Part shown: in pieces, positions 16,355-25,478 of the stretch
How positions within the stretch are numbered: position 1 is the first letter of the stretch
Layout: each line of letters opens with the position of its first letter
NCBI GenBank assembly: GCA_910584385.1
Contig: CAJUAK010000011.1
Coordinates: 1-55,302, forward strand
Direction of reading: 5' to 3'
From: an uncultured Alphaproteobacteria bacterium
Lineage (GTDB): Bacteria > Pseudomonadota > Alphaproteobacteria > RF32 > CAG-239
DNA length: 55,302 nucleotides
The notes under the pieces: generated by a model
What the model was told of the DNA's origin: nothing
Database searches by the model: none
Seen by the model: only the letters and a program-made list of their open reading frames with translations
Made by a program: the position numbers and the translations under genes

Positions 16355-17302
16355 CTAACCCTTATATGCCGCCCTGCGGATGCGGTCGTTTATCGCCAAG
16401 CCCAGCCCGTGTTCGGGAATCGGGGACATGGCTAATGATTTATTGCCGGCAATTTTATCGGCCTGGCGCAAATAAGCATATAAATTTCCGGCAGCTTCGC
16501 ATAAGTCGCCAGAAGGGCTTAAGTTTAAATCCGCATCGCAATTTCCAAAGCCTATTAAGAATTCGTCCTTTTGTTTTTGCTGGGCATTAATTCTTAAATT
16601 ATGGTTTGGTGCGTAGTGTTTGAGCATTTGTCCCGGAGAGCTGGGCAAATCCGGATTACCGTGGGAGATTAAAATTTTTTCGTTTAAAAACTCTTCCAAA
16701 TCTTCCAGGGAGAGCCCGCCGGCTCGGAGTAAAACCGCATTCTTTCCCGTTAAGTCTATAATCGTTGATTCAACGCCGACCTTACAGGCGCCGCCGTCTA
16801 ATATCATGTCTACTTTATCGCCCAGGCTTTCGGCAACATGGTTTGCCGTTGTCGGGCTGATGGTTTGGGATTTGTTGGCGGAAGGGGCGACAATCGGCAC
16901 GCCGCTTTGGCGGATAAGTTCAAGTGCAATTTCATGGCAGGGCATGCGCAGGCTCATTGTTTCAAGGCCGGCACAGGCTAAATCCATTGCCGTGCTGCGT
17001 TCGCGGCGTTTCAGCACGAAAGTAAGCGGCCCGGGCCAAAATTTTTTGGCAAGGCTTATTGCGCGGCTGTCGGCGATGGCATATTCGCTTATTGCGTCAA
17101 TTTCTGCAATATGCGAAATTAACGGGTTAAAAGCCGGGCGCCCTTTGGCAGCAAAAATCGATGCAACGGCTTTGGCATCAAATGCGTTTGCGCCTAATCC
17201 GTATACCGTTTCAGTCGGAAAAGAAACCAAGCCGCCGTTTTTGATGACTTCGGCAGCTTTTTTTAAGTTTTCGTTATTATAAGCAAAAATATTCTTATGC
17301 AT
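16355..17302 (-). CDS. tsaC: L-threonylcarbamoyladenylate synthase (Sua5/TsaC)
   Basis: Makes threonylcarbamoyl-AMP from threonine, bicarbonate and ATP, the first step of t6A37 synthesis in tRNAs reading ANN codons. The 315-residue length is that of the long Sua5 form: a YrdC domain (residues ~10-195, with SFPTETVYGLGANAFD and KGRPAFNPL) and a C-terminal Sua5 domain (~225-315, opening with SSPGQMLKHYAP). It overlaps the SUKH gene upstream by eight bases and leads into the trmN6-like gene. Confidence 0.95.
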   Translation of the reverse strand: MHKNIFAYNNENLKKAAEVIKNGGLVSFPTETVYGLGANAFDAKAVASIFAAKGRPAFNPLISHIAEIDAISEYAIADSRAISLAKKFWPGPLTFVLKRRERSTAMDLACAGLETMSLRMPCHEIALELIRQSGVPIVAPSANKSQTISPTTANHVAESLGDKVDMILDGGACKVGVESTIIDLTGKNAVLLRAGGLSLEDLEEFLNEKILISHGNPDLPSSPGQMLKHYAPNHNLRINAQQKQKDEFLIGFGNCDADLNLSPSGDLCEAAGNLYAYLRQADKIAGNKSLAMSPIPEHGLGLAINDRIRRAAYKG

Positions 17303-17699
17303 TTTCTATTTTTAAAATATGTTTAACAGCCAGTTCGGCAGATGTATATTCTCTTAGCACTTCTTCATCGCTGTTGTCAATTATTTCATATTTTTGGTTT
17401 TGCGGGTTCCAGGCGAGGGTATCGAAATCATTGCGCCCCAGGCAAAGTTTTCCGGAAAGGGGAGCGTATAAATTTTCAGAAACAAGGTCATCCGCTTTTG
17501 TCGGATGAAATCCGAAAATTGTTCCGCCATTGCATATAATCCCGTTGCAGCTTTTTAACAGTTCGATATATGATTCAGGCAGCATGGGCAGCTTATTTTT
17601 ATAAAGTTCCTGCCCGCAGGCCAAAAGGCATTCTTTTTTTGCAACCGGGATAATAACCGCGTCCGGGTAATCTTTAAGAAAAGACAAAAAATCAGCCAT
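17295..17699 (-). CDS. SUKH (SMI1/KNR4, YrhA-like) family protein, possible immunity protein
   Basis: A 134-residue cytoplasmic protein. The SUKH pattern is visible: LPESYIELLKSCNG (residues ~40-53), a GGTIFGF turn, LVSENLY, then KLCLGRNDFDTLAWNPQ and a final amphipathic helix. SUKH proteins often serve as immunity proteins against nuclease toxins, though some have other roles. The start at 17699 has GGAGG five bases upstream; a longer frame to 17750 has no such support and would lie inside the previous gene. It overlaps the upstream HNH-like gene and the downstream tsaC by eight bases each. Confidence 0.75.
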   Translation of the reverse strand: MADFLSFLKDYPDAVIIPVAKKECLLACGQELYKNKLPMLPESYIELLKSCNGIICNGGTIFGFHPTKADDLVSENLYAPLSGKLCLGRNDFDTLAWNPQNQKYEIIDNSDEEVLREYTSAELAVKHILKIENA

Positions 17700-18891
17700 T
17701 TCTTCCTCCGTCTGCCTGTTTGGACAATCTGTTTGTGTTTTGCTCTGCAAAGTTATGCGTGATTTGCATTTCTTTGCTTAGTCCGCCAAAGAATACCGTA
17801 TCTGCCGGAATTTCAATCCTTTTGGCCAGATTGTAAAAATTATGTTCGCTATTGCCGTAATTTTTGCTAAGCGTATGGATAATTGTGTGATAGGTATCCA
17901 GAATAATGCACAAATTCGGCTTGTTGTTTACTTCTGCGAGGTTCTTTTTTTGGCGTCCGTCTTGAACGTCTATTTTATGATGAATCGTAAAAATCTGCGG
18001 GACATTCCCTTTTGTTTTCATATCCTTGACGGTCTTTTCAATATATTTTACATAAGTTTCCGGGCTGTTATACGGAAGCAGAATGTTTTTTTGCCGAAAG
18101 GCTTCGGAAATTAAGGGTTGGTTGCTTAGCATATATTGCCTGTATTCGTCTTCATGATTGGCTATAAAAAATTTTATAAACCGTGCGCGGCTGCTTTCAA
18201 AATGGGGATTCTCACGGTAGTTGACTTTGCTGCGGATAATATCTGCCAAATCAAATGCATTCAGCTTTTTGATTGATTTTGGCGGAACTCTCATTTGGGC
18301 CAAAGCCTCTTTTAAAGGTTCTTCCAGCTTTCTAAAGTTACGAAACTGGGCAAAGCTTTCCCAAACGGGAATTTCCTCCAGGTTATAGCTTTGAGGATAA
18401 TATTTCTTGGGTGTGTTTTTCCTTTTTTGGAGTTTTTTGTAAAAAGGGGAAAGAGATTCATTTTCCTGCGGGTAAATATTGCCGTCAAAGTCTGAACGGA
18501 TGAGCATTTTTTCTTCCCGCTGCAGCGGAATTTGGTATTTTTCAACGGCAGCCATGTTTTCATTTAAAACAAGGTTTAGAAGGTCGTTTTTGATTTCTTT
18601 ACGGTTATTGCAGCAGATATCCAATATTGTTTTTTCTAAAATGGCTTTTGTAGCCAGGTGCCTTTGATAAGAAGGCATATGGGAGGGGATGCCGCTAAGC
18701 AGGATATCTTTTAGCGAAGATTTTATTTTTTCCAAACGGTTGTATTCGGCGTAGTATTGTTCTTCATTTCCTTGGTAGCGGAAGCCGTGGGACATTGTCT
18801 GCAGCGCCAAAGGAAGAATTCTGATATATAGATATTCTTTGTTAATGGCATGCGTTTGGGGGTCGAAATTTTTGCGCTTGATTTTTGCCAT
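17692..18891 (-). CDS. Unknown protein with a C-terminal HNH-like nuclease motif
   Basis: A 399-residue basic protein, no signal peptide or membrane segment. Residues 1-290 are not recognised. The C-terminal part has the spacing of an HNH/treble-clef nuclease: His304-His305 (FTIHHKIDV), Asn322/Asn323 and Asn326-Leu (EVNNKPNLCIIL), then His335 and His339 (YHTIIHTL). Such HH...NL...HxxxH patterns occur in toxin nucleases. The next gene, overlapping by eight bases, encodes a SUKH protein, the kind of immunity protein that often pairs with such toxins. No secretion or trafficking domain is seen, so delivery to other cells is not supported. A strong AAGGAGG sets the start. Confidence 0.65.
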   Translation of the reverse strand: MAKIKRKNFDPQTHAINKEYLYIRILPLALQTMSHGFRYQGNEEQYYAEYNRLEKIKSSLKDILLSGIPSHMPSYQRHLATKAILEKTILDICCNNRKEIKNDLLNLVLNENMAAVEKYQIPLQREEKMLIRSDFDGNIYPQENESLSPFYKKLQKRKNTPKKYYPQSYNLEEIPVWESFAQFRNFRKLEEPLKEALAQMRVPPKSIKKLNAFDLADIIRSKVNYRENPHFESSRARFIKFFIANHEDEYRQYMLSNQPLISEAFRQKNILLPYNSPETYVKYIEKTVKDMKTKGNVPQIFTIHHKIDVQDGRQKKNLAEVNNKPNLCIILDTYHTIIHTLSKNYGNSEHNFYNLAKRIEIPADTVFFGGLSKEMQITHNFAEQNTNRLSKQADGGRNG

Positions 18892-18936
18892 TGTTCCTCC
18901 TTTTTGTCTAAAATTTAACCTGTTTTTATTCTGTTG

Positions 18937-18965
18937 TCTATATTTTTTTTGTATAAGGGGTGCAA
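18937..18965 (-). promoter_or_regulatory. Candidate promoter of the HNH-SUKH-tsaC-trmN6 operon
   Basis: On the minus strand TTGCAC (18960-18965), 17 bases, then TATAGA (18937-18942). The -35 is weak. It is back-to-back with the pepA promoter, 11 bases apart. Confidence 0.4.
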
Positions 18966-18976
18966 AATTTACATTT

Positions 18977-19004
18977 TTTACATAAATAAAAGTTAGGCTA
19001 TAGA
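18977..19004 (+). promoter_or_regulatory. pepA promoter
   Basis: TTTACA (18977-18982), a 16-base spacer, then TATAGA (18999-19004), about 27 bases before the pepA ATG. The match is good at -35 and fair at -10. Confidence 0.5.
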
Positions 19005-19030
19005 CAGTTTTTAGCTTAAAGGAGGATTAG

Positions 19031-20464
19031 ATGGTTGAAATTGCATTTGCGCCTAAAGATGCCAAGCATGAAGTCAAAGTGTTTTTGTGTCCTGAAGGAA
19101 AAAAGGTAAATGTTGAAGGCGGATTCGCCGATGTTTACCAGTCAGCGCTTAAACAATCGGGCTTTTCCGGAAAAAAACAGACATTTTGCCGCGTTTACAC
19201 GGATAAGGGACAGACAATTTTTGTCGGTGCCGGAAAAATTAAAACCGATTTTGAGGCTCAAGAGCTGGGTGGCTATTTGTATAAGCTGTTAAAAGACGAA
19301 GAACAGGCTGCCGTGTTTTCCGGCGATGAAGGCAATACATTGTTAAATATTGCGTTCGGCATTGAAATAGCATCTTACCGTTTTGATAAATATTTTACGC
19401 AAAAAAAGGCCGATGAGCTGCCGAAGCTTGAAAAAGTCAGTTTTATTGCAGAAGATGCCAAGCAGCTTGCGCAGGAATATAAAAAATTGGCGGCTCTTGC
19501 AAACGGCGTGCGTTTTGCCCGGGATTTATGCAATGAACCCGCGAATGTCTTAAATCCGGAAAGCTTTGCAAAAGAGGCGGAACGTTTGTCTTATCTGGGG
19601 CTTGATGTTGATGTGCTGAATCTTAAGGATTTGCGCAAGCTGGGAATGAATATGCTGCTTTCTGTCGCCCAAGGTTCTGTGAATGAGCCGAAAGTTGTCA
19701 TTTTGAAGTGGAAAGGCAAACCCAAACAGAAGGAATTTGACACGGCTTTAGTCGGCAAGGGCGTTACTTTTGACAGCGGCGGAATTTCATTAAAGCCCGG
19801 AAACGGCATGTGGGATATGAAAGGCGATATGACAGGTGCGGCGGTTATGGTTAGCGTTATGAAAACGGCCGCTTTGCAAAAATTGCCGCAAAATGTGATT
19901 GCGGCTGTCGGATTGGTCGAAAATATGCCTTCTGGTTCCGCAACGCGACCGGGGGATATTGTTACCTCGATGTCTGGGCAGACGGTTGAAATTTTGAATA
20001 CAGATGCCGAAGGTCGGTTAGTCTTGGGCGATGTTTTATGGTATGTCCAGGAAAAATACAAAGTGAAAACGGTTATTGATGCGGCAACCTTGACCGGTGC
20101 GACAATGAGGGCGTTAGGCAACCAATATGCCGGGATTTTTGGAAATGACGAAAAGCTGATTAAAGCTTTGATTCACGCCGGCAATGAAAGCGGCGAACGT
20201 TTATGGCAGCTGCCGATAAACGATGAATATAATAAATGGATGGATTCTGATGTTGCGGATATGAAGAATTTATCATCTTCCGCCAATGCCGGAGGTTCTA
20301 CAGCCGCCTGCTTCTTGCAGCGCTTTATTCAAAAAGATGTCAAATGGGCGCATTTGGATATTGCAGGGGTGGATAAGGAAGAAAAAGGCAGCCTGCTTGT
20401 TCCCAAAGGGGCGACGGGTTTCGGCGTCCGTTTGTTGACGGATTATCTGAATGCCTTAAAGTAA
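19031..20464 (+). CDS. pepA: Leucyl aminopeptidase PepA (M17 family)
   Basis: A cytosolic di-metal aminopeptidase that removes N-terminal residues from peptides. The 477-residue protein has the M17 hallmarks: NEPANVLNPESFA, the metal-binding VGKGVTFDSGGISLKPG with its Lys and Asp, MKGDMTGAAV, and the signature NTDAEGRLVLGD with the second Asp/Glu set and catalytic Arg. The N-terminal ~160 residues are the divergent regulatory domain. AAAGGAGG precedes the ATG. It is transcribed alone, with a promoter upstream and a terminator immediately downstream. Confidence 0.95.
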   Translation: MVEIAFAPKDAKHEVKVFLCPEGKKVNVEGGFADVYQSALKQSGFSGKKQTFCRVYTDKGQTIFVGAGKIKTDFEAQELGGYLYKLLKDEEQAAVFSGDEGNTLLNIAFGIEIASYRFDKYFTQKKADELPKLEKVSFIAEDAKQLAQEYKKLAALANGVRFARDLCNEPANVLNPESFAKEAERLSYLGLDVDVLNLKDLRKLGMNMLLSVAQGSVNEPKVVILKWKGKPKQKEFDTALVGKGVTFDSGGISLKPGNGMWDMKGDMTGAAVMVSVMKTAALQKLPQNVIAAVGLVENMPSGSATRPGDIVTSMSGQTVEILNTDAEGRLVLGDVLWYVQEKYKVKTVIDAATLTGATMRALGNQYAGIFGNDEKLIKALIHAGNESGERLWQLPINDEYNKWMDSDVADMKNLSSSANAGGSTAACFLQRFIQKDVKWAHLDIAGVDKEEKGSLLVPKGATGFGVRLLTDYLNALK

Positions 20465-20465
20465 A

Positions 20466-20494
20466 AAAAACGCTCCTTAACGGAGCGTTTTTTA
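20466..20494. terminator. Bidirectional terminator between pepA and the convergent unknown gene
   Basis: ACGCTCC, loop TTAAC, GGAGCGT with an A run before and a T run after. It serves pepA (plus) and the gene ending at 20492 (minus). Confidence 0.9.
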
Positions 20495-21190
20495 TTTTGT
20501 GAAACCTGGTCCTGACTGCAGGTAGAGTTTTCCGTCGGGGGTTCTTTTGACCCTCCATACTTTTTTATCATGTATCAGTATGGAATTGGGTTCAAGGGTT
20601 TCCGTCCGAATGTCTTCAAATGTCCATTGCGACAGTTTTTTGCCATCATCCCGGAAAAGCGGATAAGTAAAAATACTCCAATCTTCCGTTGGAGGTTCGG
20701 AATAGACAATCCAGCTGTAGCCCAGCATTTGCGGCTTTTTTTCAATAGAAAATATCTTACAGAGATAAAAGGTTAAATCCGTGTATCCCATTGAAGTAAG
20801 AATTATCTCTAAATCTTGCTGATGGTGCAATTCGCCGATTTGCCGGATATGTATGCCGAGATCTTTGTTCCATGTAACCTGATAATCTGACTTTTGGAAG
20901 GTGAACACGCTTCCTCTGGACAATTTTTCTATGGTTTCGGGGTTTGCATTTATATCAAAACCTGGAGCAAAAACGCTGAGAAAAGCACGAAAATTATAAT
21001 TTTCATCGGTTAAAAGCCAGCCAAAGATATCATCTGCATCCTCATCTTCATTGCTATTGAGTATGATAACCAGAGTTATTATGCCGGCTAAGCCTTGCCG
21101 GGCAAAGAAATATCTGGCTTCGTTTTCGCTCGCGCAAAAAACTTCGTTGCCAACGGGCAGTAAATTACTGCATAACTTGCACTTATTCAT
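20492..21190 (-). CDS. Unknown 232-aa protein with an N-terminal CxxC
   Basis: Not recognised. It opens with MNKCKLCSNLL, half of a possible metal site, and has a further Cys at residue 19. A short hydrophobic stretch at ~33-45 is followed by an acidic patch (NSNEDEDADD); this may be buried core rather than a membrane helix. The rest is mixed alpha/beta with many aromatic residues. No Shine-Dalgarno is visible at the ATG, so the start is less sure. It is flanked by terminators on both sides, so it is a single-gene unit. Confidence 0.65.
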   Translation of the reverse strand: MNKCKLCSNLLPVGNEVFCASENEARYFFARQGLAGIITLVIILNSNEDEDADDIFGWLLTDENYNFRAFLSVFAPGFDINANPETIEKLSRGSVFTFQKSDYQVTWNKDLGIHIRQIGELHHQQDLEIILTSMGYTDLTFYLCKIFSIEKKPQMLGYSWIVYSEPPTEDWSIFTYPLFRDDGKKLSQWTFEDIRTETLEPNSILIHDKKVWRVKRTPDGKLYLQSGPGFTK

Positions 21191-21270
21191 AATTATTTGT
21201 TTTTAAGGGTTAATAATAAATTGATTGTTTTTAATATAACGCTTTTTGTCTAAAAGGCAAGGCTTTTATA

Positions 21271-21300
21271 AACAAAAACCCGGAAACCCGGGTTTTTGTT
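21271..21300 (-). terminator. Terminator of the 137-aa unknown gene
   Basis: AACAAAAACCCG pairs perfectly with CGGGTTTTTGTT around a six-base loop. It sits directly at the end of the minus-strand gene. Confidence 0.85.
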
Positions 21301-21713
21301 TATCTTCCTTGATTGCTGTTTTTTGTTAAAACGGCGGGATCAAGATTATTTGGCGAAGCTATTCGGCCGGCATCCAGCTTTTTAGCAATGCCTTGCGAAC
21401 AATGTTCCCGGCGGGCCATGCGCTCTGCCGTTAGCGGATAAAGATATATTTCCTGGCTGTCTTTAATGGCTAATTTTGTTACAGTGTTGTTGTTAGAGGC
21501 ATATTTTTCACAAAAATGGGCTAAAAGCTTTTTTGCGTTTTCTTCTTCTTTTGCCCATTCGCCATATCTCTTGGAAAGCTGGTAGGCCTTTAATTGAACG
21601 TTAGCCTCGTTTAAAACGGCTCTCTGCTGGTGGATGGGAAGTTTGCTGTATGCGGTGTCTTCGTTATTGGCATTCTTATATAAAAAATCTGATCTTAAGG
21701 CGTGTCCTGCCAT
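21300..21713 (-). CDS. Unknown small cytoplasmic protein (137 aa)
   Basis: Not recognised. It is hydrophilic and mostly helical (residues ~25-75), with no signal peptide. AGGAG lies eight to nine bases before the ATG. It has its own strong promoter and terminator, so it is a genuine single-gene unit. The promoter contains a TAGAATCGTTCTG element nearly identical to one at the nifJ promoter, which suggests shared control. Confidence 0.7.
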   Translation of the reverse strand: MAGHALRSDFLYKNANNEDTAYSKLPIHQQRAVLNEANVQLKAYQLSKRYGEWAKEEENAKKLLAHFCEKYASNNNTVTKLAIKDSQEIYLYPLTAERMARREHCSQGIAKKLDAGRIASPNNLDPAVLTKNSNQGR

Positions 21714-21751
21714 TTTTCATTCTCCTGGTTAAACTGAAAAGTAATGGATTG

Positions 21752-21780
21752 ATTATTAAGATATAGAATCGTTCTGTCCA
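21752..21780 (-). promoter_or_regulatory. Strong promoter with an AGAA-n3-TTCT operator in its spacer
   Basis: On the minus strand TGGACA (21775-21780), 17 bases, then AATAAT (21752-21757), five of six matches in each box. The element TAGAATCGTTCTG (plus strand, 21764-21776) fills most of the spacer, an ideal place for a repressor. The motif resembles the iron-control (ICE) box bound by Irr in alphaproteobacteria. Confidence 0.5.
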
Positions 21781-21802
21781 GATAATATTAGAGATGTGCA
21801 CA

Positions 21803-21838
21803 AAAAAACCGGATGCAAGGGCATCCGGCTTTTTTATT
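21803..21838 (-). terminator. nifJ terminator
   Basis: CCGGATGC, loop AAGG, GCATCCGG, with A and T runs on either side, placed just after the nifJ stop on the minus strand. Confidence 0.9.
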
Positions 21839-21849
21839 TTGATTATGTC

Positions 21850-24800
21850 TTATTCAACAATTTTGAATTCAGACATATGTTCCAGAAGCGAACGTTTTTC
21901 CTTAACGTTTTCCTGAGCTTTGTTGACCAGGGTTTCATAACGTTCCGGATTTTGTTTGTTTACAATCTGGAAACGGGTTTCATTTGCCATGTAGTCGGAC
22001 AATGGCTTGCTGGGCGCTTTAGAATCCAGTACCAAAGGAGCTTTTCCTTCCTTGATGTTTTCCGGATTATAACGGTACAGCGGCCAAGAACCGGATTCAA
22101 CGGCATCTTTCTGGTGGCTTAAGCCGTCTGCCAGGTTAAACCCTTGAGCGATACAGTGAGAGTATGCAATGATGATGGACGGACCGTCAAAGGCTTCCGC
22201 TTCGTTCATTGCTTTGATAACTTGCGTATCGTTTGCGCCAAAGGCAACCTGAGCAACATAAACATTACCGTAAGACATGGCTATCATTGCCAAATCTTTC
22301 TTCGGCAAAGTTTTTCCGGCGGTGGCGAATTTTGCGGAAGCGCCCATCGGGGTCGCTTTAGACTGTTGTCCGCCGGTATTGGAGTAAACGCCGGTATCCA
22401 TTACCAAGATGTTGATGTTTTTGCCGCTGGCAATGGCATGGTCAAGACCGCCGAAGCCGATATCGTAAGCCCAACCGTCGCCGCCCAAAATCCATACGGA
22501 TTTTTTAATCAAGTAGCCGGCCAAAGCATTCAGGTGTTTGGCTTCCGGCGTGTTGATGCCGGCAAGTTTATCACGCAGAACTTTAACATTGGCGCGCTGG
22601 TCATCAATTTCGATATCTGTTGCCTGCGGGTTAGACATGATCTTTTCAACCAAATCCGCGCCGACTTTGTCTTTTAAGCCCTCTAAAAGAGTTTTGGCAA
22701 AGCTGGTCTGCTGGTCAATGGAGAATCTCATGCCCAAGCCAAATTCGGCGTTGTCTTCAAACAAGGAGTTTGCCCAAGCCGGACCATGACCTTTTTCATC
22801 TTTGGCATAAGGTGTGGTCGGCAGGTTTCCGGAATAAATTGAAGAACAGCCGGTTGCATTGGCAACAACCATGCGGTCGCCAAAGAGCTGGGTCAGCAAT
22901 TTAATGTACGGGGTTTCGCCGCAGCCTGCGCAAGCGCCGGAGAATTCAAACAAAGGTTGAATCATCTGGGTTGTCTTCGGCAGAGTTTTTGAAACTTCCG
23001 TACGTTTTACATAAGGCAGGGTTTCAAAGAATTTCCAATTTGCCTTTTCGGCTTCCAGATGGTTTTCAATATGATCCATATTGATGGCCTTCTTTTCAGG
23101 ATTTTCTTTGTTCTTTGCCGGGCAGGCAGAAGTACAAATGCCGCAGCCTGTGCAGTCTTCGGGAGAAATCTGCAGGATGAATTTTTTGCCTGCAAATTCT
23201 TTGCCTTTGTAGTCGGCGGATTTTAATGTGGCCGGTGCATTTTTGAGTTCTTCTTCCGAAGCAACCTTCATGCGGATAACGCCGTGTGGGCAGACCAATG
23301 AACATTTGCCGCACTGAATGCAAGTGTTGGGATCCCATACCGGAATTTCCGTTGCAATGCAGCGTTTTTCATATTGGGTTGTTCCTGTCGGCCATGTGCC
23401 GTCAACAACTTGTTCAAATGCAGAAACCGGAAGTTCGTTGCCGCGGTCGGCAATAATTTCGCCTGTCAGTTTCTTTACAAATTCAGGTGCATTTTCCGGT
23501 ACCGGAGGCAGACGGTGAATGCTGGATGTAACAGAGGCCGGGTATTCAACTTTGTGCAGGTGAGCCAGAGAAGCATCAACAGCGGCATAGTTCTTTTGAA
23601 CAATCGCATCGCCTTTTTTGCTGTATGTCTTCTTAATGGCGTTTTTAATCTGCGCAATCGCTTCATCTTTGGGCAAGATGTTGGAAATTGCAAAGAAACA
23701 GGTCTGCATAACCGTGTTGATGCGTTGTCCCATTCCTGTTTCGCGGGCAACTTCAACAGCGTTAATTGTGTAGAAATTTAATTTCTTTTCAATGATTTCC
23801 GCCTGAACCTCAACAGGGAGCTTGTTCCATACTTCTTCAGCTTTGTAAGGAGCGTTCAATAAGAATGTGGCGCCCGGTTTGGCGATTTTTAAAATGTCTA
23901 CCTTGTTCATGAACGGGAACTGGTGGCAGGCAACGAAATCTGCCTTGTTAATCAAATAAGCAGATTTAATCGGATTATCTGAAAAACGAAGGTGAGATGT
24001 GGTCATTGAACCGGATTTGCGGGAATCGTAAACGAAGTAGCCCTGGCCGTATTTGCCGGCATCTTCCGCAATAATCTTGATTGAGTTCTTGTTGGCGCCA
24101 ACTGTACCGTCTGCGCCCAGGCCGAAGAACACGGCACGGACAACATCTTTGGGTTCGGTGTCGATAGAATCGTCAAAGGGCAGGGATGTTTTGCTGACAT
24201 CGTCGGTGATACCAACGGAGAAACCGTTGATGGATTTTGCGGCAAAGCCATTGTCAAACACGGCTTTAACCATGCCCGGGGTGAATTCTTTTGAAGACAA
24301 GCCATAACGTCCGCCAACGATTTTCGGCAGAGAAGCAATTTCTCCGGCTGCAAAAGCCTGAGTTAATGTTGCAACAACATCCAAATATAAAGGTTCGCCG
24401 ATAGAACCGGATTCTTTGGTTCTGTCAAGAACAGAAACAACTTTAACTGTTTTGGGCAGAACTTTGAGGAATGATTTTGTCGGGAACGGACGATACAGAT
24501 GAACTTTCATAACGCCGAGTTTTGCGCCTTGGGCATTGAGGTAATCAATGCTTTCTTCAACAGTTTCGCCGCCAGAACCCATGATAACAATAACCTGTTC
24601 CGCGTCAGCGGCGCCATAGTAGTCGACAACGTTGTATTTGCGGCCGCTGATTTTGGCAAATTTATCCATTTCTTCCTGAACGATTTCTTCAACCTTTGCA
24701 TAGAAAGGATTGCAAGCTTCACGCCCTTGGAAGAATACGTCGGGGTTTTGAGCCGTGCCGCGGATAACCGGAGCTTCCGGACGCAGGGCGTGTTTGGCAT

Positions 24801-25410
24801 TGAAAGAATAGTCAACGCCTTCCAACATGGCGCGCAAATCGTCATCGGAAAGCAATTTGATTTTTTTGATTTCATGCGAAGTGCGGAAACCGTCAAAGAA
24901 GTGCATGAACGGTACGCGGGAACGCAATGTGGATGTTTGCGCAATGGCGGCAAAGTCATGGGCTTCCTGAACAGAGTTGGAGGCCAGCATGGCAAAGCCG
25001 GTTTGGCGGCAGGACATAACGTCAGTGTGGTCACCAAAAATTGACAATGCGTGATAAGCCAAAGAACGAGCAGCAACATGCATTACAAACGGAGATAATT
25101 CACCGGCAATTTTATACATGTTGGGAATCATCAACAGCAAACCTTGGGAAGCTGTGAAGGTTGTGGTTAAGGAACCGGCCTGGATTGAACCATGGCAGGC
25201 ACCCGCCGCACCGGCTTCAGACTGCATTTCCTGAACTTCAGGGATAACACCCCATAAGTTCTTTTGTTTGGCGGCAGACCAAGCGTCAGCCCATTCGCCC
25301 ATCGGAGAGGACGGGGTAATCGGGTAAATGACGCAGACTTCATTCATGCGGTGGGCAACAGAAGCGGCAGCTTCGTTGCCATCCATCATTTTCATCTTAA
25401 CTTCTGACAT
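21850..25410 (-). CDS. nifJ: Pyruvate:ferredoxin (flavodoxin) oxidoreductase NifJ
   Basis: Oxidises pyruvate with CoA to acetyl-CoA, CO2 and reduced ferredoxin or flavodoxin; an oxygen-sensitive enzyme of anaerobic metabolism. The 1186-residue single chain is full length, in the usual order: TPP-binding alpha domain (VIYPITPSSPMGE near residue 28), gamma domain, then two [4Fe-4S] ferredoxin sites (CIQCGKCSLVCPHG and CTGCGICTSACP, about residues 690-760), then the beta domain with the third cluster site (CAGCGETPY) and the TPP motif ILGGDGWAYDIGFGG. It is monocistronic. Confidence 0.97.
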   Translation of the reverse strand: MSEVKMKMMDGNEAAASVAHRMNEVCVIYPITPSSPMGEWADAWSAAKQKNLWGVIPEVQEMQSEAGAAGACHGSIQAGSLTTTFTASQGLLLMIPNMYKIAGELSPFVMHVAARSLAYHALSIFGDHTDVMSCRQTGFAMLASNSVQEAHDFAAIAQTSTLRSRVPFMHFFDGFRTSHEIKKIKLLSDDDLRAMLEGVDYSFNAKHALRPEAPVIRGTAQNPDVFFQGREACNPFYAKVEEIVQEEMDKFAKISGRKYNVVDYYGAADAEQVIVIMGSGGETVEESIDYLNAQGAKLGVMKVHLYRPFPTKSFLKVLPKTVKVVSVLDRTKESGSIGEPLYLDVVATLTQAFAAGEIASLPKIVGGRYGLSSKEFTPGMVKAVFDNGFAAKSINGFSVGITDDVSKTSLPFDDSIDTEPKDVVRAVFFGLGADGTVGANKNSIKIIAEDAGKYGQGYFVYDSRKSGSMTTSHLRFSDNPIKSAYLINKADFVACHQFPFMNKVDILKIAKPGATFLLNAPYKAEEVWNKLPVEVQAEIIEKKLNFYTINAVEVARETGMGQRINTVMQTCFFAISNILPKDEAIAQIKNAIKKTYSKKGDAIVQKNYAAVDASLAHLHKVEYPASVTSSIHRLPPVPENAPEFVKKLTGEIIADRGNELPVSAFEQVVDGTWPTGTTQYEKRCIATEIPVWDPNTCIQCGKCSLVCPHGVIRMKVASEEELKNAPATLKSADYKGKEFAGKKFILQISPEDCTGCGICTSACPAKNKENPEKKAINMDHIENHLEAEKANWKFFETLPYVKRTEVSKTLPKTTQMIQPLFEFSGACAGCGETPYIKLLTQLFGDRMVVANATGCSSIYSGNLPTTPYAKDEKGHGPAWANSLFEDNAEFGLGMRFSIDQQTSFAKTLLEGLKDKVGADLVEKIMSNPQATDIEIDDQRANVKVLRDKLAGINTPEAKHLNALAGYLIKKSVWILGGDGWAYDIGFGGLDHAIASGKNINILVMDTGVYSNTGGQQSKATPMGASAKFATAGKTLPKKDLAMIAMSYGNVYVAQVAFGANDTQVIKAMNEAEAFDGPSIIIAYSHCIAQGFNLADGLSHQKDAVESGSWPLYRYNPENIKEGKAPLVLDSKAPSKPLSDYMANETRFQIVNKQNPERYETLVNKAQENVKEKRSLLEHMSEFKIVE

Positions 25411-25478
25411 TTATATATCCTTTTATTATTACGAATGAGCGGCGGAATTTTGCGTCCCGCAGCCCGGGTTTTGCAAGA

